Positions 1-8,698 of a stretch of 64,000 bases of DNA are shown in pieces. A program made the position numbers and the translations under genes. This DNA comes from JAVJST01 sp965229715 (GTDB taxonomy: Bacteria > Pseudomonadota > Alphaproteobacteria > Rhodospirillales > Casp-alpha2), in NCBI GenBank assembly GCA_965229715.1, contig CBDDJL010000004.1, positions 806,001 through 870,000 of the forward strand, written 5' to 3'. Position 1 is the first letter of the stretch; every line of letters starts with the position of its first letter. The notes beneath the pieces are model-generated. The model was not told the DNA's origin. It did no database searches and saw only the letters and a list, made by a program, of their open reading frames with translations.

Positions 1-276
1 CAGCTGCACAAGCTGGGCGTCGAAGTCATCCCGTATGCCCGACTCTACGGCGCCGATGCCGATACGGTCTACTTCATGCACGGCGCAAGCGGTGAGCCGG
101 TTGTCTGTGACGACGTCGACACCCTTGTCCTGGCAACCGGGCACCGCTCCGTGACCGACCTCGAGAAAATCGTGACCGACCTCGGGATCGAAATGCACCT
201 CGCCGGCGATTGCCTGAGCCCGAGATCCGGCGAAGAGGCGGTTTACGAGGGCATGATGGCGGGCCGCTCGGTCTAG
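1..276 (+). CDS. C-terminal fragment of an OYE-family FAD/NAD(P) flavoprotein (5' end outside window)
   Basis: An open frame enters from the left edge and ends at TAG 274-276, giving 91 residues. The tail has the pattern LVLATGHRS, then AGDCLSPRSGEEAVYEG. This is the end of the nucleotide-binding domain of 2,4-dienoyl-CoA reductase / trimethylamine-dehydrogenase-type enzymes: a hydrophobic strand, then a G-D motif where the FAD ribityl chain binds, then a helix closing the protein. The protein at 55393-57387 ends in a comparable arrangement, so the two are probably paralogues. Substrate cannot be judged from this fragment. About 170 bases of noncoding DNA follow before the next gene. Confidence 0.75.
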   Translation, partial: QLHKLGVEVIPYARLYGADADTVYFMHGASGEPVVCDDVDTLVLATGHRSVTDLEKIVTDLGIEMHLAGDCLSPRSGEEAVYEGMMAGRSV

Positions 277-445
277 GGTCAGATCCCAGGGTCGGCAAAA
301 TTTCGCGTGCCGAGTGGGTCGCGCAGCGACCGTATCGGAGCATGAAGCCGTCGTCTCTTCTTCGGTTTGCGCTGCCGCACCACTCAGGATGAGACGCCGT
401 TCGGGAAGACCTTGCCGGGCCGGGCGTATCGGCTAGAGTACGGCC

Positions 446-1141
446 ATGTCCGATCCCATGAAATATGCCGTCGACGCTCCGGAACGACCGTGCCTGCCGG
501 TCGAAGGCAGTGACGCACTGTTTCCGGTGCGCCGGGTTTACTGCGTCGGCCGGAATTATGCGGCGCATGCCCGCGAAATGGGCGCCGACGACAAGGAACC
601 GCCGTTCTTTTTCATGAAACCGGCGGACGCCGTGGTGGTGCCCGACAGCCGTGTCACCTACCCGCCCATGACCGAGGATCTGCACCACGAAATCGAATTG
701 GTCTGCGCTCTGAAATCCGGCGGCACGGAAATTCCCGCCGGCGCCGCGCTGAGCCATGTGTGGGGCTATGGCGTAGGCCTCGATCTGACGCGCCGCGATC
801 TGCAGGCCCAGGCCAAGGACATGCGCAGGCCATGGGACCCCGGCAAGGTTTTCGACGGCGCGGCACCCGTATCGGCACTCCGATCTGCCGAGGATATCGA
901 TCACCCGGATAGCGGACGCATCTGGCTCGATGTCGACGGCAAGAACCGGCAATCCGGCGATTTGTCGGACATGATCTGGCAACTGCCGGACATCATCGCG
1001 CATCTTTCCGGCCTGTTTCGTCTCGCCGCCGGCGATCTGATCTTCACCGGCACACCCGAAGGCGTCGGTCCGGTCGTTGCCGGCAACGTACTGACCGGTG
1101 GCGTCGACGGTGTCGGCGAGATATCGGTCGAGGTCGTCTGA
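446..1141 (+). CDS. fumarylacetoacetate hydrolase (FAH) family protein
   Basis: This 231-residue single-domain member of the FAH superfamily would act as a cytosolic Mg-dependent acylpyruvase, hydratase, decarboxylase or hydrolase of 2-oxo acids. The N-terminal YCVGRNYAAHA and FFMKPADAVV segments are typical. Likely metal ligands are E82 and E84 (HHEIEL) and D113 (GLDLTRRD). The closing FTGTPEGVG motif is present. Length fits the short FAHD1-like enzymes rather than two-domain fumarylacetoacetases. TGA 1139-1141 overlaps the ATG of the metallo-hydrolase at 1141, so the two are translationally coupled. Exact substrate is unknown. Confidence 0.9.
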   Translation: MSDPMKYAVDAPERPCLPVEGSDALFPVRRVYCVGRNYAAHAREMGADDKEPPFFFMKPADAVVVPDSRVTYPPMTEDLHHEIELVCALKSGGTEIPAGAALSHVWGYGVGLDLTRRDLQAQAKDMRRPWDPGKVFDGAAPVSALRSAEDIDHPDSGRIWLDVDGKNRQSGDLSDMIWQLPDIIAHLSGLFRLAAGDLIFTGTPEGVGPVVAGNVLTGGVDGVGEISVEVV

Positions 1142-1791
1142 TGGGACTCAAGGCTGCGGTCGTTCCGGTTACCCCGTTTCAGCAGAACTGTTCCGTCGTC
1201 TGGTGCGAGGAAACCCAGAAGGGGGCCGTGGTCGATCCGGGCGGCGAGATCGAGAAAATTCTGGCTGCCGCCGAACACCACGAAGCGGAGATCGAGAAGA
1301 TTCTCGTCACCCACGGTCATCTCGACCATGCCTCGGCGACCCGCGATCTCGCCGACCAGTTGGGCGTTCCCATCGAGGGGCCGCATCCGGACGAGACATT
1401 CTGGATCGAGCGTCTTCCGGCCGAAGCCGCGGAATACGGGTTTCCGCCGGCCAAGGTGTTCGAGCCGGACCGCTGGCTCGGCGACGGCGACCGGGTCACG
1501 GTCGGTAACGTGACCATGGATGTCTATCACTGTCCCGGTCACACGCCGGGGCACGTCGTCTTCGTGCAACCTGACGACAAGGTCGCCTTCGTCGGCGACG
1601 TGATCTTTCAGGGTTCCATCGGGCGTACGGATTTTCCCCGCGGCAACCACGCGGACCTGATCTCGTCGATTCGTGACAAGTTATTCCCGCTCGGTGACGA
1701 CATCGTCTTCGTACCGGGCCACGGCCCGCTCTCGACCTTTGGTCAGGAACGCGAGACCAACCCCTACGTCAGCGACCGGGCGGTGAGTTAG
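1141..1791 (+). CDS. MBL-fold metallo-hydrolase (glyoxalase II / YcbL-like)
   Basis: A 216-residue metallo-beta-lactamase-fold hydrolase. The zinc motif THGHLDH lies at residues 57-63, followed by CPGHTPGH and VPGHGPLS, which supply further metal ligands. The length and the IGRTDFPRG segment fit the short GloB-like YcbL group, which lacks the C-terminal helical domain of classical glyoxalase II. A thioester or related hydrolysis in the cytosol is expected. The start overlaps the FAH stop by one base, so both are probably made from one mRNA. The 3' end overlaps the convergent PhyH gene by 4 bp. Confidence 0.85.
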   Translation: MGLKAAVVPVTPFQQNCSVVWCEETQKGAVVDPGGEIEKILAAAEHHEAEIEKILVTHGHLDHASATRDLADQLGVPIEGPHPDETFWIERLPAEAAEYGFPPAKVFEPDRWLGDGDRVTVGNVTMDVYHCPGHTPGHVVFVQPDDKVAFVGDVIFQGSIGRTDFPRGNHADLISSIRDKLFPLGDDIVFVPGHGPLSTFGQERETNPYVSDRAVS

Positions 1792-2705
1792 CGTCTGCGC
1801 CAAATCACCGGGAACCAGTCCTCGCGCATGCGGTCGCCGGGCTTCAGGTCGATATCCGGAAACGGCGGCGAGGTCTCGCCCGGCCGCTCGCAATAGACAA
1901 CATCGTCGCCCAGCCAGCGAGTCGAGAACGCCCGCCGGCGCGCCTTCAGGGGCGCGTCCGTAGTGCCGTGCAGCGTGCGGAAATCGAACAGGATGGTATC
2001 GCCCGGCTCGAGCGCCGACGAGGCGATGTCATATTGCTCGGGGTTGGCGGCGACATCCGGAACCGTCTCCATTTCCGATGCGAAACCGTCGAAATCGCGG
2101 CCCTCGATGAAATCGCGCGGGCTAAAGATATTGCCCTTGTGCGAGCCCTTGACGAATCGTACGGCGACGTCCTCGTCGGCGTGATCGAGCGCAACATAGA
2201 TGCTGACGGTCTGGCGACCGTCGCAACTGTAATACGGAAGATCCTGGTGCCACGGCGTCGCCTTCTGGGTGCCCGGTTCCTTCAGGAACGCGTGTTCGTG
2301 AAACAACTGCGCGGTGTTCGATCCCATGAACCGGCCGGCCATGGACGCGGCAGAGGACCGGGTCACAAATTCCTTGTATTCCGGAATCCGGGGCCAGTTG
2401 CAATAGCTGTCGAAGAATCGCCCGGCCTCACCGTCGGAGATGCTTTCGCAAGGAAAGCAGTACTCGTGCGGCGCTGCGAGATTACGCTCGAGTCCGGCCC
2501 TGAGCGGTTCGACCCACTCGCGGAACGCGCCGCGTAGCAGCACCACGCCGTCTCGCCGGAAAGTCTCGATGTCCGCTGGATCGGCCTCGTACTCCGGCAC
2601 CGCCGCCGGGTCGAACCCGGACAGGTCGGGCGCTTCCCAGGGAACCGTCTTCTGATTGTTGCCAAATCGAGGGCCATCCGTTTCCGTTGTCTGCGTTACC
2701 TGCAT
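1788..2705 (-). CDS. phytanoyl-CoA dioxygenase (PhyH) family protein
   Basis: A 305-residue non-haem Fe(II)/2-oxoglutarate oxygenase of the PhyH group. The facial triad starts at H153-x-D155 (TPWHQD). The distal histidine is in FDFRTLHG near residue 247, followed by a basic stretch able to hold 2-oxoglutarate. N-terminal text FRRDGVVLLRG is typical for the family. ATG 2703-2705 has a strong AGGAGG Shine-Dalgarno 6 bases upstream. The gene stands alone on the minus strand. Substrates in this family range from acyl-CoAs to small secondary metabolites, so no specific reaction is assigned. Confidence 0.85.
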   Translation of the reverse strand: MQVTQTTETDGPRFGNNQKTVPWEAPDLSGFDPAAVPEYEADPADIETFRRDGVVLLRGAFREWVEPLRAGLERNLAAPHEYCFPCESISDGEAGRFFDSYCNWPRIPEYKEFVTRSSAASMAGRFMGSNTAQLFHEHAFLKEPGTQKATPWHQDLPYYSCDGRQTVSIYVALDHADEDVAVRFVKGSHKGNIFSPRDFIEGRDFDGFASEMETVPDVAANPEQYDIASSALEPGDTILFDFRTLHGTTDAPLKARRRAFSTRWLGDDVVYCERPGETSPPFPDIDLKPGDRMREDWFPVIWRRR

Positions 2706-2896
2706 TCACTCCTCCTGACCGCCTTTCCGGGGCGCCGCGTTGCCGGTATCGAGCTTAATCTCACTGCCGTCGCCGGGTAAAGGGCCGGTATCCGAAAGAC
2801 ACGCCAACCCGTGCTTCTTGATGAATCCGGTCGCCCGGCCTATCATCCTGGCGCTCTGGAAATGACACGGCGCGATGACAGGGGACTTCGGCGAAC

Positions 2897-3415
2897 GTGT
2901 ACGAGGGATGGACCAATCAGTCATTCGATCTGGATGCGGACGCCGACGCGTTCGGCACCTTCGCATCGTTCGTCGAGTTATGGCGCAACAAGGCGCCGCC
3001 CGGCGGCCTGCCGGCGTGGAACGATTTCGGCCTTGAAGAACTTGAGCCCTGGTGGGGCTGGCTCTGCGTTCTCGACACGGTCGACGACGATCCGACCGCA
3101 TTCCGCGCCCGGCTCTGGGGCACGCGAATTGCCGAGGTGCTGGATTGTGAATACACCGGCAAGGTGCTGACCCGGTCGGCCTCCGACATTGTTCATGATG
3201 CCAGGGCCATCGCCCATGACGATCTGACGTTTTATCGCGACCTGATAGACAATCGCCGGATCGGCCGATCATTCGGCCCGGCAGCCGACCGTATCGGCAA
3301 TCCCGGCATTTACAGCGAGGTCTGTCTGCCGCTCTCAAGCGACGGCCAAACCATCGATGCGATCATGTTCGCCGGTCAGTTTGAACTGCACCAGCGGGAA
3401 GCGGCGTTCGCCTGA
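2897..3415 (+). CDS. PAS-like domain protein (PAS_5 type)
   Basis: A 172-residue protein starting at GTG 2897. The core WGWLCVLDTVDDD..FRARLWGTRIAEVLDCEYTG and later VCLPLSSDGQTIDAIM fit the stand-alone PAS_5 (DUF1491-neighbour) proteins that are abundant in Rhodospirillales. These are single PAS folds without an output domain. No transmembrane segment or signal peptide is visible. It ends 11 bases from the convergent homocysteine methyltransferase gene. Ligand and partner are unknown. An AGGGGA purine stretch lies upstream of the GTG. Confidence 0.65.
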   Translation: MYEGWTNQSFDLDADADAFGTFASFVELWRNKAPPGGLPAWNDFGLEELEPWWGWLCVLDTVDDDPTAFRARLWGTRIAEVLDCEYTGKVLTRSASDIVHDARAIAHDDLTFYRDLIDNRRIGRSFGPAADRIGNPGIYSEVCLPLSSDGQTIDAIMFAGQFELHQREAAFA

Positions 3416-3426
3416 GCCCGTCCTTC

Positions 3427-4314
3427 TCAGGACCCCGGTTTCAGGCTTTCCCGCATGGCGGCAATATGTGCCGGACCGACTTCGCAACAGCCGCCAATCA
3501 GACTTGCTCCGGCTTCGGCCCATGCGTCAGCGTGATCCGCGTAGGCGGACGGACCGAGATCTGTCCGCGCCTCCAGACCGGATACGGTGCCGCCGGGCTT
3601 CATCGGCTCGATTGACGTAAAGCCGTTGGCATACCCGCCGTACGGCACACCCGCCACTCTCAGAACGGCCATGGCCTGTGTAACGGCCTCCGGGATGGAG
3701 CAGTTGACCAGGACGGCGGAAGCCCCTTCGGCGACGGCCGCATTGACGGCTTCGGACAGCGGCTGGCCGGAGCGCAGGCGGGTCCCGTCGCCATCGTCGA
3801 CCGTCACGGCTGTCCACACCGGCTTGCCGGTTTCCGCCGCGGCCCGCGTCGCGATCGCGGCCTCGCGCACCGTCGACAGGGTTTCGCACAGGAAGACGTC
3901 GACGCCGTCCGCCTGAATCGCGGCGATCCGGCGGTAGCTGGCAAGGCACCGATCGTCGTCCGGCACCACGTCCGCGTGGTAGCTGGCGACCAGCGGCGGC
4001 AGGCATCCGGATATCCGCACGTCCTTGCCGGAACCATCCCGCGCCGAGCGTGCGGCATCCAGCGCGGCCCGTTGCAACGGTTCGAACAGCGCCGCGTCGG
4101 CATCGCGGGCGAGCCGTTCCGGCGTCGCGGTATAGGCGTTGAGACCGATGACCTCGGCGCCCGCCGCGATGTAGTCGCCGTGCAGTTCGGCGACCAGCTC
4201 GGGTTGATCCATCATGACCTGCGCCGACCACAGCGGCGACGCCGGTTTGCCGCTCCGGCGGTAGAGCTCCTGGCCCATGCCACCGTCGAGAAGAATGATG
4301 TCCGGTTCGTTCAT
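3427..4314 (-). CDS. homocysteine S-methyltransferase family protein
   Basis: A 295-residue zinc-dependent S-methyltransferase (TIM barrel). It starts NEPDIILLDGGMGQEL, the expected N-terminus, so ATG 4312-4314 is preferred over an in-frame candidate 17 codons upstream. Zinc-ligand cysteines are C205 (VLVNCS) and C276-C277 (GGCC). It would transfer a methyl group from S-methylmethionine, a betaine or a related donor to homocysteine in the cytosol. It is divergent from rimO, with 65 bases between the two starts. It adds to a methionine-cycle theme with metF about 7.5 kb downstream. Confidence 0.88.
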   Translation of the reverse strand: MNEPDIILLDGGMGQELYRRSGKPASPLWSAQVMMDQPELVAELHGDYIAAGAEVIGLNAYTATPERLARDADAALFEPLQRAALDAARSARDGSGKDVRISGCLPPLVASYHADVVPDDDRCLASYRRIAAIQADGVDVFLCETLSTVREAAIATRAAAETGKPVWTAVTVDDGDGTRLRSGQPLSEAVNAAVAEGASAVLVNCSIPEAVTQAMAVLRVAGVPYGGYANGFTSIEPMKPGGTVSGLEARTDLGPSAYADHADAWAEAGASLIGGCCEVGPAHIAAMRESLKPGS

Positions 4315-4379
4315 GCCAATCCATAGCCCTTTGTGTGCAATGCTTTCATTCCGCCGAAAGCTCAACTATATCCTGCGCC

Positions 4380-5741
4380 ATGTCCAACAGTTCGCCCCAA
4401 AACACGATCACGTCCCGCGCCGTCAAGGCCGCGCCAAGGGTCGGGATCGTCAGTCTCGGCTGCCCCAAGGCGCTGGTCGATTCCGAACGCATCCTGACGC
4501 GGCTGCGGTCCGAGGGCTACGAGATTTCCGGCAGCTACGACGACGCCAATATCGTCATCGTCAACACCTGCGGGTTCCTCGATTCCGCCAAGGCGGAGAG
4601 TCTGGACGCCATCGGCGAGGCCATCGGCGCCAACGGGCGCGTCATCGTCACCGGGTGCATGGGCAACGACGCGGACGCGATCCGCAGCGCGCATCCGGGC
4701 GTGCTCGCCGTGACCGGTCCGCATCAGTACGAAGCCGTCGTCGAGGCGGTGCACGACGCCGAGCCGCCGGTGCACGACCCGTTCATCGATCTGGTACCCG
4801 AGGAAGGTCTGCGCCTGACGCCGCGGCACTTCGCGTATCTCAAGATTTCCGAGGGCTGCAACAACCGCTGCACATTCTGCATCATCCCCGCGCTCAGAGG
4901 CGATCTGGTCAGCCGGCCCGTGAAACACGTCATGCACGAAGCCGAACGGCTGGCCGCCGCCGGCGTCAGGGAATTGCTGGTCATCAGCCAGGACACCAGC
5001 GCCTACGGACAGGACATCAAATACGCCGAAAGCGAATGGCGTGGCGAGATGGTGCCGGCCCGCATGCTCGATCTCTGCCACGCGCTCGGCGAGCTCGGCG
5101 TCTGGGTGCGGCTGCACTATGTCTATCCCTACCCCCACGTCGACAAGGTCATCCCGCTGATGGCCGAGGGAAAGATCCTGCCCTATCTCGACATTCCGTT
5201 TCAGCACGCCAGCGAGCCGGTTCTGAAGGCCATGCGCCGACCGGCCCGCGCCGAGAACACGCTCGACCGCATCAAGACATGGCGCGGCGTCTGTCCGGAC
5301 CTCGCGATCCGCTCGACCTTCATCGTCGGCTTTCCGGGCGAGACCCGGGACCAGTTCGAGGAGTTGCTCGACTGGCTGGAGGAGGCCGACATCGACCGCG
5401 CCGGCTGCTTCAAGTACGAAGCCGTCGAAGGCGCCGAGGCCAATGCGCTCGGGCCCCATGTCGACGAGGACGAAAAACAGGACCGCTGGGAGCGGTTGAT
5501 GGAAACGCAACGGCTGGTCAGCGCCCGCCGCACGGCGGGCCGCGTCGGCCGCGAGTTCGACGTTCTGATCGACGAAATCGACGATGAGGGCGCCATCGGC
5601 CGGACCTATGCCGATGCGCCGGAAATCGACGGCTGTGTGTTTCTCGACGGCGCCATGCATCTCGAGCCCGGCGACATGGTCCGCGCCCGCATGACCGAGG
5701 CCGACGAATACGACCTGTGGGGCGAGATCGTCGAGCGGTGA
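4380..5741 (+). CDS. rimO: ribosomal protein S12 methylthiotransferase RimO
   Basis: A 453-residue radical SAM methylthiotransferase that modifies the conserved aspartate of ribosomal protein S12. The N-terminal UPF0004 domain has cluster cysteines C28 (GCPKALVDSE), C64 (NTCGFLDSAK) and C93 (TGCMGN). The radical SAM motif is C160-x3-C164-x2-C167 (EGCNNRCTFC). A C-terminal TRAM domain follows from about residue 380. GCPKALVDSE and DTSAYGQD separate RimO from MiaB. ATG 4380 is preferred to the upstream ATG 4335 because family members start close to the KVGIVSLGC strand. A palindrome at 5751-5787 follows the stop. Confidence 0.95.
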   Translation: MSNSSPQNTITSRAVKAAPRVGIVSLGCPKALVDSERILTRLRSEGYEISGSYDDANIVIVNTCGFLDSAKAESLDAIGEAIGANGRVIVTGCMGNDADAIRSAHPGVLAVTGPHQYEAVVEAVHDAEPPVHDPFIDLVPEEGLRLTPRHFAYLKISEGCNNRCTFCIIPALRGDLVSRPVKHVMHEAERLAAAGVRELLVISQDTSAYGQDIKYAESEWRGEMVPARMLDLCHALGELGVWVRLHYVYPYPHVDKVIPLMAEGKILPYLDIPFQHASEPVLKAMRRPARAENTLDRIKTWRGVCPDLAIRSTFIVGFPGETRDQFEELLDWLEEADIDRAGCFKYEAVEGAEANALGPHVDEDEKQDRWERLMETQRLVSARRTAGRVGREFDVLIDEIDDEGAIGRTYADAPEIDGCVFLDGAMHLEPGDMVRARMTEADEYDLWGEIVER

Positions 5742-5750
5742 TATTTTTCC

Positions 5751-5787
5751 TCATGCTTCGATACGACCGGGCCGTATCGAAAGATGA
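5751..5787. repeat. palindromic intergenic element after rimO
   Basis: Arms TTCGATACG (5757-5765) and CGTATCGAA (5773-5781) are a perfect 9-bp inverted repeat. They are extended by TCAT/ATGA after a 2-base mismatch. The left flank CCTCATGCTTCGA resembles the elements at 42074-42142, so this is likely a diverged copy of the same REP-like family. It lies 10 bases past the rimO stop and could end its transcript, although no T-run follows. Confidence 0.6.
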
Positions 5788-5877
5788 GCGCCGCAGGCGA
5801 GGCAACGGATTCCCGCTTTCACGGTAACGATCGGCTTGATTTAATCGCCGCCACCGAACGTCACCCTGGAGGACTAG

Positions 5878-6612
5878 ATGGACCTCGCCTTCAACGATCC
5901 CAACCTGTGGCTCAGCCTGCTTACCTTGACGATTCTCGAGATCGTGCTCGGCATCGACAATCTGATTTTTCTGTCGATCGTTACCGACAAGCTGCCGGAA
6001 AACCAGCGCGACAAGGCGCGCAAGATCGGTCTCGCCGGCGCACTCCTGATGCGCATCGGGCTACTCGCCTCGATCGTGTGGATCGTCGGCCTGACCAAGC
6101 CGCTAATGACGATCATGGATTTCGAGCTTTCCTGGCGCGACCTGATCCTGCTTGGCGGCGGTCTGTTCCTGCTCGCCAAAGGCACCATCGAGATTCACCA
6201 CGAAGTCGAGGGCGAGGAAGAGGGCCCGGCGGGCGCCGCCTCAACCACGTTCGTCGCTGCTATCACCCAAATCATGATCCTCGATCTCGTGTTCTCGCTG
6301 GATACCGTTATCACCGCAATCGGTTTGACCGATCGGTTACCGGTCATGGTTACTGCGGTAGTTATTGCGATGATCGTCATGATCGTTGCCGCCCGCCCGG
6401 TCGGTGAGTTCATCCGCAGGCACCCGACGACGAAGATGCTGGCGCTCAGCTTCTTGTTGCTGATCGGCGTCGCGTTGATCGCCGACGGTCTTCATTTCCA
6501 CATCCCGCGGGAGTACATTTACATTGCCATCGGGTTCTCGATCCTCGTCGAGGCCCTCAATCTGGCCCGCGCCCGCCGCCGACGGAAATTGCGCGAGGCC
6601 GAACAGGGGTAG
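5878..6612 (+). CDS. TerC family integral membrane protein
   Basis: A 244-residue polytopic inner-membrane protein with about seven hydrophobic segments. Two family motifs hold buried acidic residues: EIVLGIDNLIF near residues 21-31 and LVFSLDTVITAIGL near residue 137. TerC homologues are linked to metal (notably manganese) efflux or metalation of exported proteins; the original family was named for tellurium resistance, but no other ter genes are here. A CTGGAGGACTAG Shine-Dalgarno precedes ATG 5878. The next gene, a ZntB-like transporter, begins 34 bases downstream, so a metal-homeostasis pair is plausible. Confidence 0.9.
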   Translation: MDLAFNDPNLWLSLLTLTILEIVLGIDNLIFLSIVTDKLPENQRDKARKIGLAGALLMRIGLLASIVWIVGLTKPLMTIMDFELSWRDLILLGGGLFLLAKGTIEIHHEVEGEEEGPAGAASTTFVAAITQIMILDLVFSLDTVITAIGLTDRLPVMVTAVVIAMIVMIVAARPVGEFIRRHPTTKMLALSFLLLIGVALIADGLHFHIPREYIYIAIGFSILVEALNLARARRRRKLREAEQG

Positions 6613-6646
6613 TCCGGTCAGGCATCGGCGGCCGGAGAACAAAACA

Positions 6647-7660
6647 ATGTCCGACGACGATCATGTGCACACACACGAAGGCAGCGGGCATCAAGGCCTG
6701 ATCACCGCGCACCTGCTCGACGGCAAGGGCGGTTCGCGCGAGATCGGCTGGGACGACATTCGCGCCTGGCAGCCGGGCGATCACGGGAATGTCCTGTGGG
6801 TGCATCTCGACCGCAATTATCCGGACACGCTTGATTGGGTCCGCAACGAAAGCGGCATCGACGCCATCATTGCCGAAGCCCTCGTCGCCCACGAAACGCG
6901 GCCTCGTGCGGTCATCCGGCCGGACGGCGTGCTGACGATCCTGCGGGGCGTCAACATGAACCCCGGCGCCATGCCCGAGGACATGGTGGCGCTGCGCATC
7001 TGGATCGAGCGTGACCGTATCGTCTCGATTCGCTATCGGCGACTGCTCGCTATCCAGGACGTTCGCGAGGAACTCGGCAAGGGTCGGGGGCCCTCCTCCC
7101 CGGGCGAATTTCTGGCGACCGTTGCCGAGCGGCTCGCCGACCGCATCGAGCCGGTGATCGGCGGGTTGGCGTCGGATCTCGACGATCTGGATTTTGCCGT
7201 CGAGGGTTCGTCGGACGACTCGCCGCGCCACGTCCTCCGGACCTTGCGCCACCGCGCGATCAGCCTGCGGCGTTATCTGTCGCCGCAACGCGACGCATTG
7301 ATCCGGCTCTATATGGATACGACCGAATTGTTGTCACCGGCCGACAAGATGGTGATGCATGAAATCGGCGACCGCATGATCCGCAATGTCGAGGCGCTTG
7401 AGGAAGCCCGCGAACATGCGCTCGTTCTCCAGGACGAACTGATCACGCGCCTGTCAGAACGCATGAACAAGACCATGTACCTGCTGACCATCGTTGCCGC
7501 GATCATGCTGCCGTTGTCGTTCATCACCGGCCTGCTCGGCATCAATGTCGGCGGCATCCCGCTGGCCGAGAACGAGTACGGTTTCGCCGTCGTTTTCATC
7601 CTGATGATCGTTATCGGCGTGTTGGAATACTGGTTGTTCCGGAAGTTGCGCTGGATCTGA
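6647..7660 (+). CDS. zntB: CorA-family zinc transporter ZntB
   Basis: A 337-residue CorA-superfamily metal transporter. Segments such as GVNMNPGAMPEDMVALRIW and RLLAIQDV are characteristic of ZntB. Two C-terminal transmembrane helices are separated by GINVGGIPLAENEYG, with the signature GIN at about 298-300. A long acidic helical cytosolic domain precedes them. The histidine-rich N-terminus (DDDHVHTHEG) may bind metal. ATG 6647 was chosen because it begins this segment; an upstream extension would read through intergenic sequence. The TauD-like gene starts 3 bases after the stop, so the transcript probably continues. Confidence 0.9.
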   Translation: MSDDDHVHTHEGSGHQGLITAHLLDGKGGSREIGWDDIRAWQPGDHGNVLWVHLDRNYPDTLDWVRNESGIDAIIAEALVAHETRPRAVIRPDGVLTILRGVNMNPGAMPEDMVALRIWIERDRIVSIRYRRLLAIQDVREELGKGRGPSSPGEFLATVAERLADRIEPVIGGLASDLDDLDFAVEGSSDDSPRHVLRTLRHRAISLRRYLSPQRDALIRLYMDTTELLSPADKMVMHEIGDRMIRNVEALEEAREHALVLQDELITRLSERMNKTMYLLTIVAAIMLPLSFITGLLGINVGGIPLAENEYGFAVVFILMIVIGVLEYWLFRKLRWI

Positions 7661-7662
7661 CG

Positions 7663-8649
7663 ATGCTGAATGCGCACCCCCTGCTGAATGGAAAACCGCT
7701 TCCGCTCGTAGCGGACATTGGCGACGCTGCTAGCCGCGTCGCCGATGCGGCCGCCGACTGGGCCGGACGTTATGCCGGTGCCATCGACGACCTCGCGGCC
7801 CGCCATGGGGTGGTGCTGATTCGCGGATTCGAGATCGATTCCGCCGCTGCGTTTCGCTCGGTCTGTCAGGCGCTGCGGCCGGACCTCCGGACCTACACCG
7901 GGGGCGACTCGCCCCGGACCGAACTCGACGACAAGGTCTACACCTCGACGGAGTATGCGCCGGACCTGGAAGTCCTGCTGCACAATGAGCTGTCGTACGC
8001 CGGCTGGTCGCCGGACCGGGTCTTCTTCGGCTGTCTCGTCGCGCCGCAGACGGGTGGCGAAACGCCGGTCGCCGACGGCCGGGAAATCTACCGCGCCATC
8101 GATCCGGCAATCCGCGATCGTTTCGAGCGCCTCGGCATCGCCTACCTGCAACATTTGTGGGATGCCGACGGCGAGCCCGGCGTCGGCAAGAGCTGGCAGG
8201 AAACCTTCGGCACCCGGGATCGTACCGCGGTCGAGCGCTATCTTGGCGAGTCGCAGATGGATTTCGAGTGGACGCCGTACGGGCTTCGCACCCGGGCTGC
8301 TCATCCGGCGGTATTATCGCACCCGGCCAGCGACGAGCCCTGCTGGCATAACCAGGCGGACCAATGGCACCGCGACATGGAGAGCGTGAAAATCTCGTTC
8401 GGCGACATGAACGATTCGCGGTTCGCGCCCGAAACCTCCGGTGAGGCGAGCCTCGGCAATCACGTCGTTTACGGCGACGGCAGCGAGATCGACCCGGCCG
8501 ATCTCCTCCGTATCCGCGCCGCGTCACGGCAGTGTGAAATCGTCTTCCCGTGGCAGGTCGGCGACATCATGGTGATCGACAACGTCGCGGCGATGCACGG
8601 CCGCAAACCCTATACGGGCGAGCGCCGGATCGTCGTCGCCATGGCGTAG
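7663..8649 (+). CDS. TauD/TfdA-family Fe(II)/2-oxoglutarate dioxygenase
   Basis: A 328-residue oxygenase of the TauD/TfdA superfamily. Iron ligands are H107-x-E109 (LLHNELSYA) and a distal H312 (AAMHGRKPY), with R321 or R322 of GERRIV holding 2-oxoglutarate. The E in place of D and the HNELSYA context resemble SyrP / clavaminate-synthase-like hydroxylases rather than taurine dioxygenase. It begins 3 bases after zntB and is probably co-transcribed. Whether that reflects metal supply or chance is unknown. It converges on the small exported protein at 8699-9049. Confidence 0.85.
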   Translation: MLNAHPLLNGKPLPLVADIGDAASRVADAAADWAGRYAGAIDDLAARHGVVLIRGFEIDSAAAFRSVCQALRPDLRTYTGGDSPRTELDDKVYTSTEYAPDLEVLLHNELSYAGWSPDRVFFGCLVAPQTGGETPVADGREIYRAIDPAIRDRFERLGIAYLQHLWDADGEPGVGKSWQETFGTRDRTAVERYLGESQMDFEWTPYGLRTRAAHPAVLSHPASDEPCWHNQADQWHRDMESVKISFGDMNDSRFAPETSGEASLGNHVVYGDGSEIDPADLLRIRAASRQCEIVFPWQVGDIMVIDNVAAMHGRKPYTGERRIVVAMA

Positions 8650-8698
8650 TCGGAAGTCACCAGATGCCTGTGCGGTCCCGTCAAGCAACGGGTGGTGA

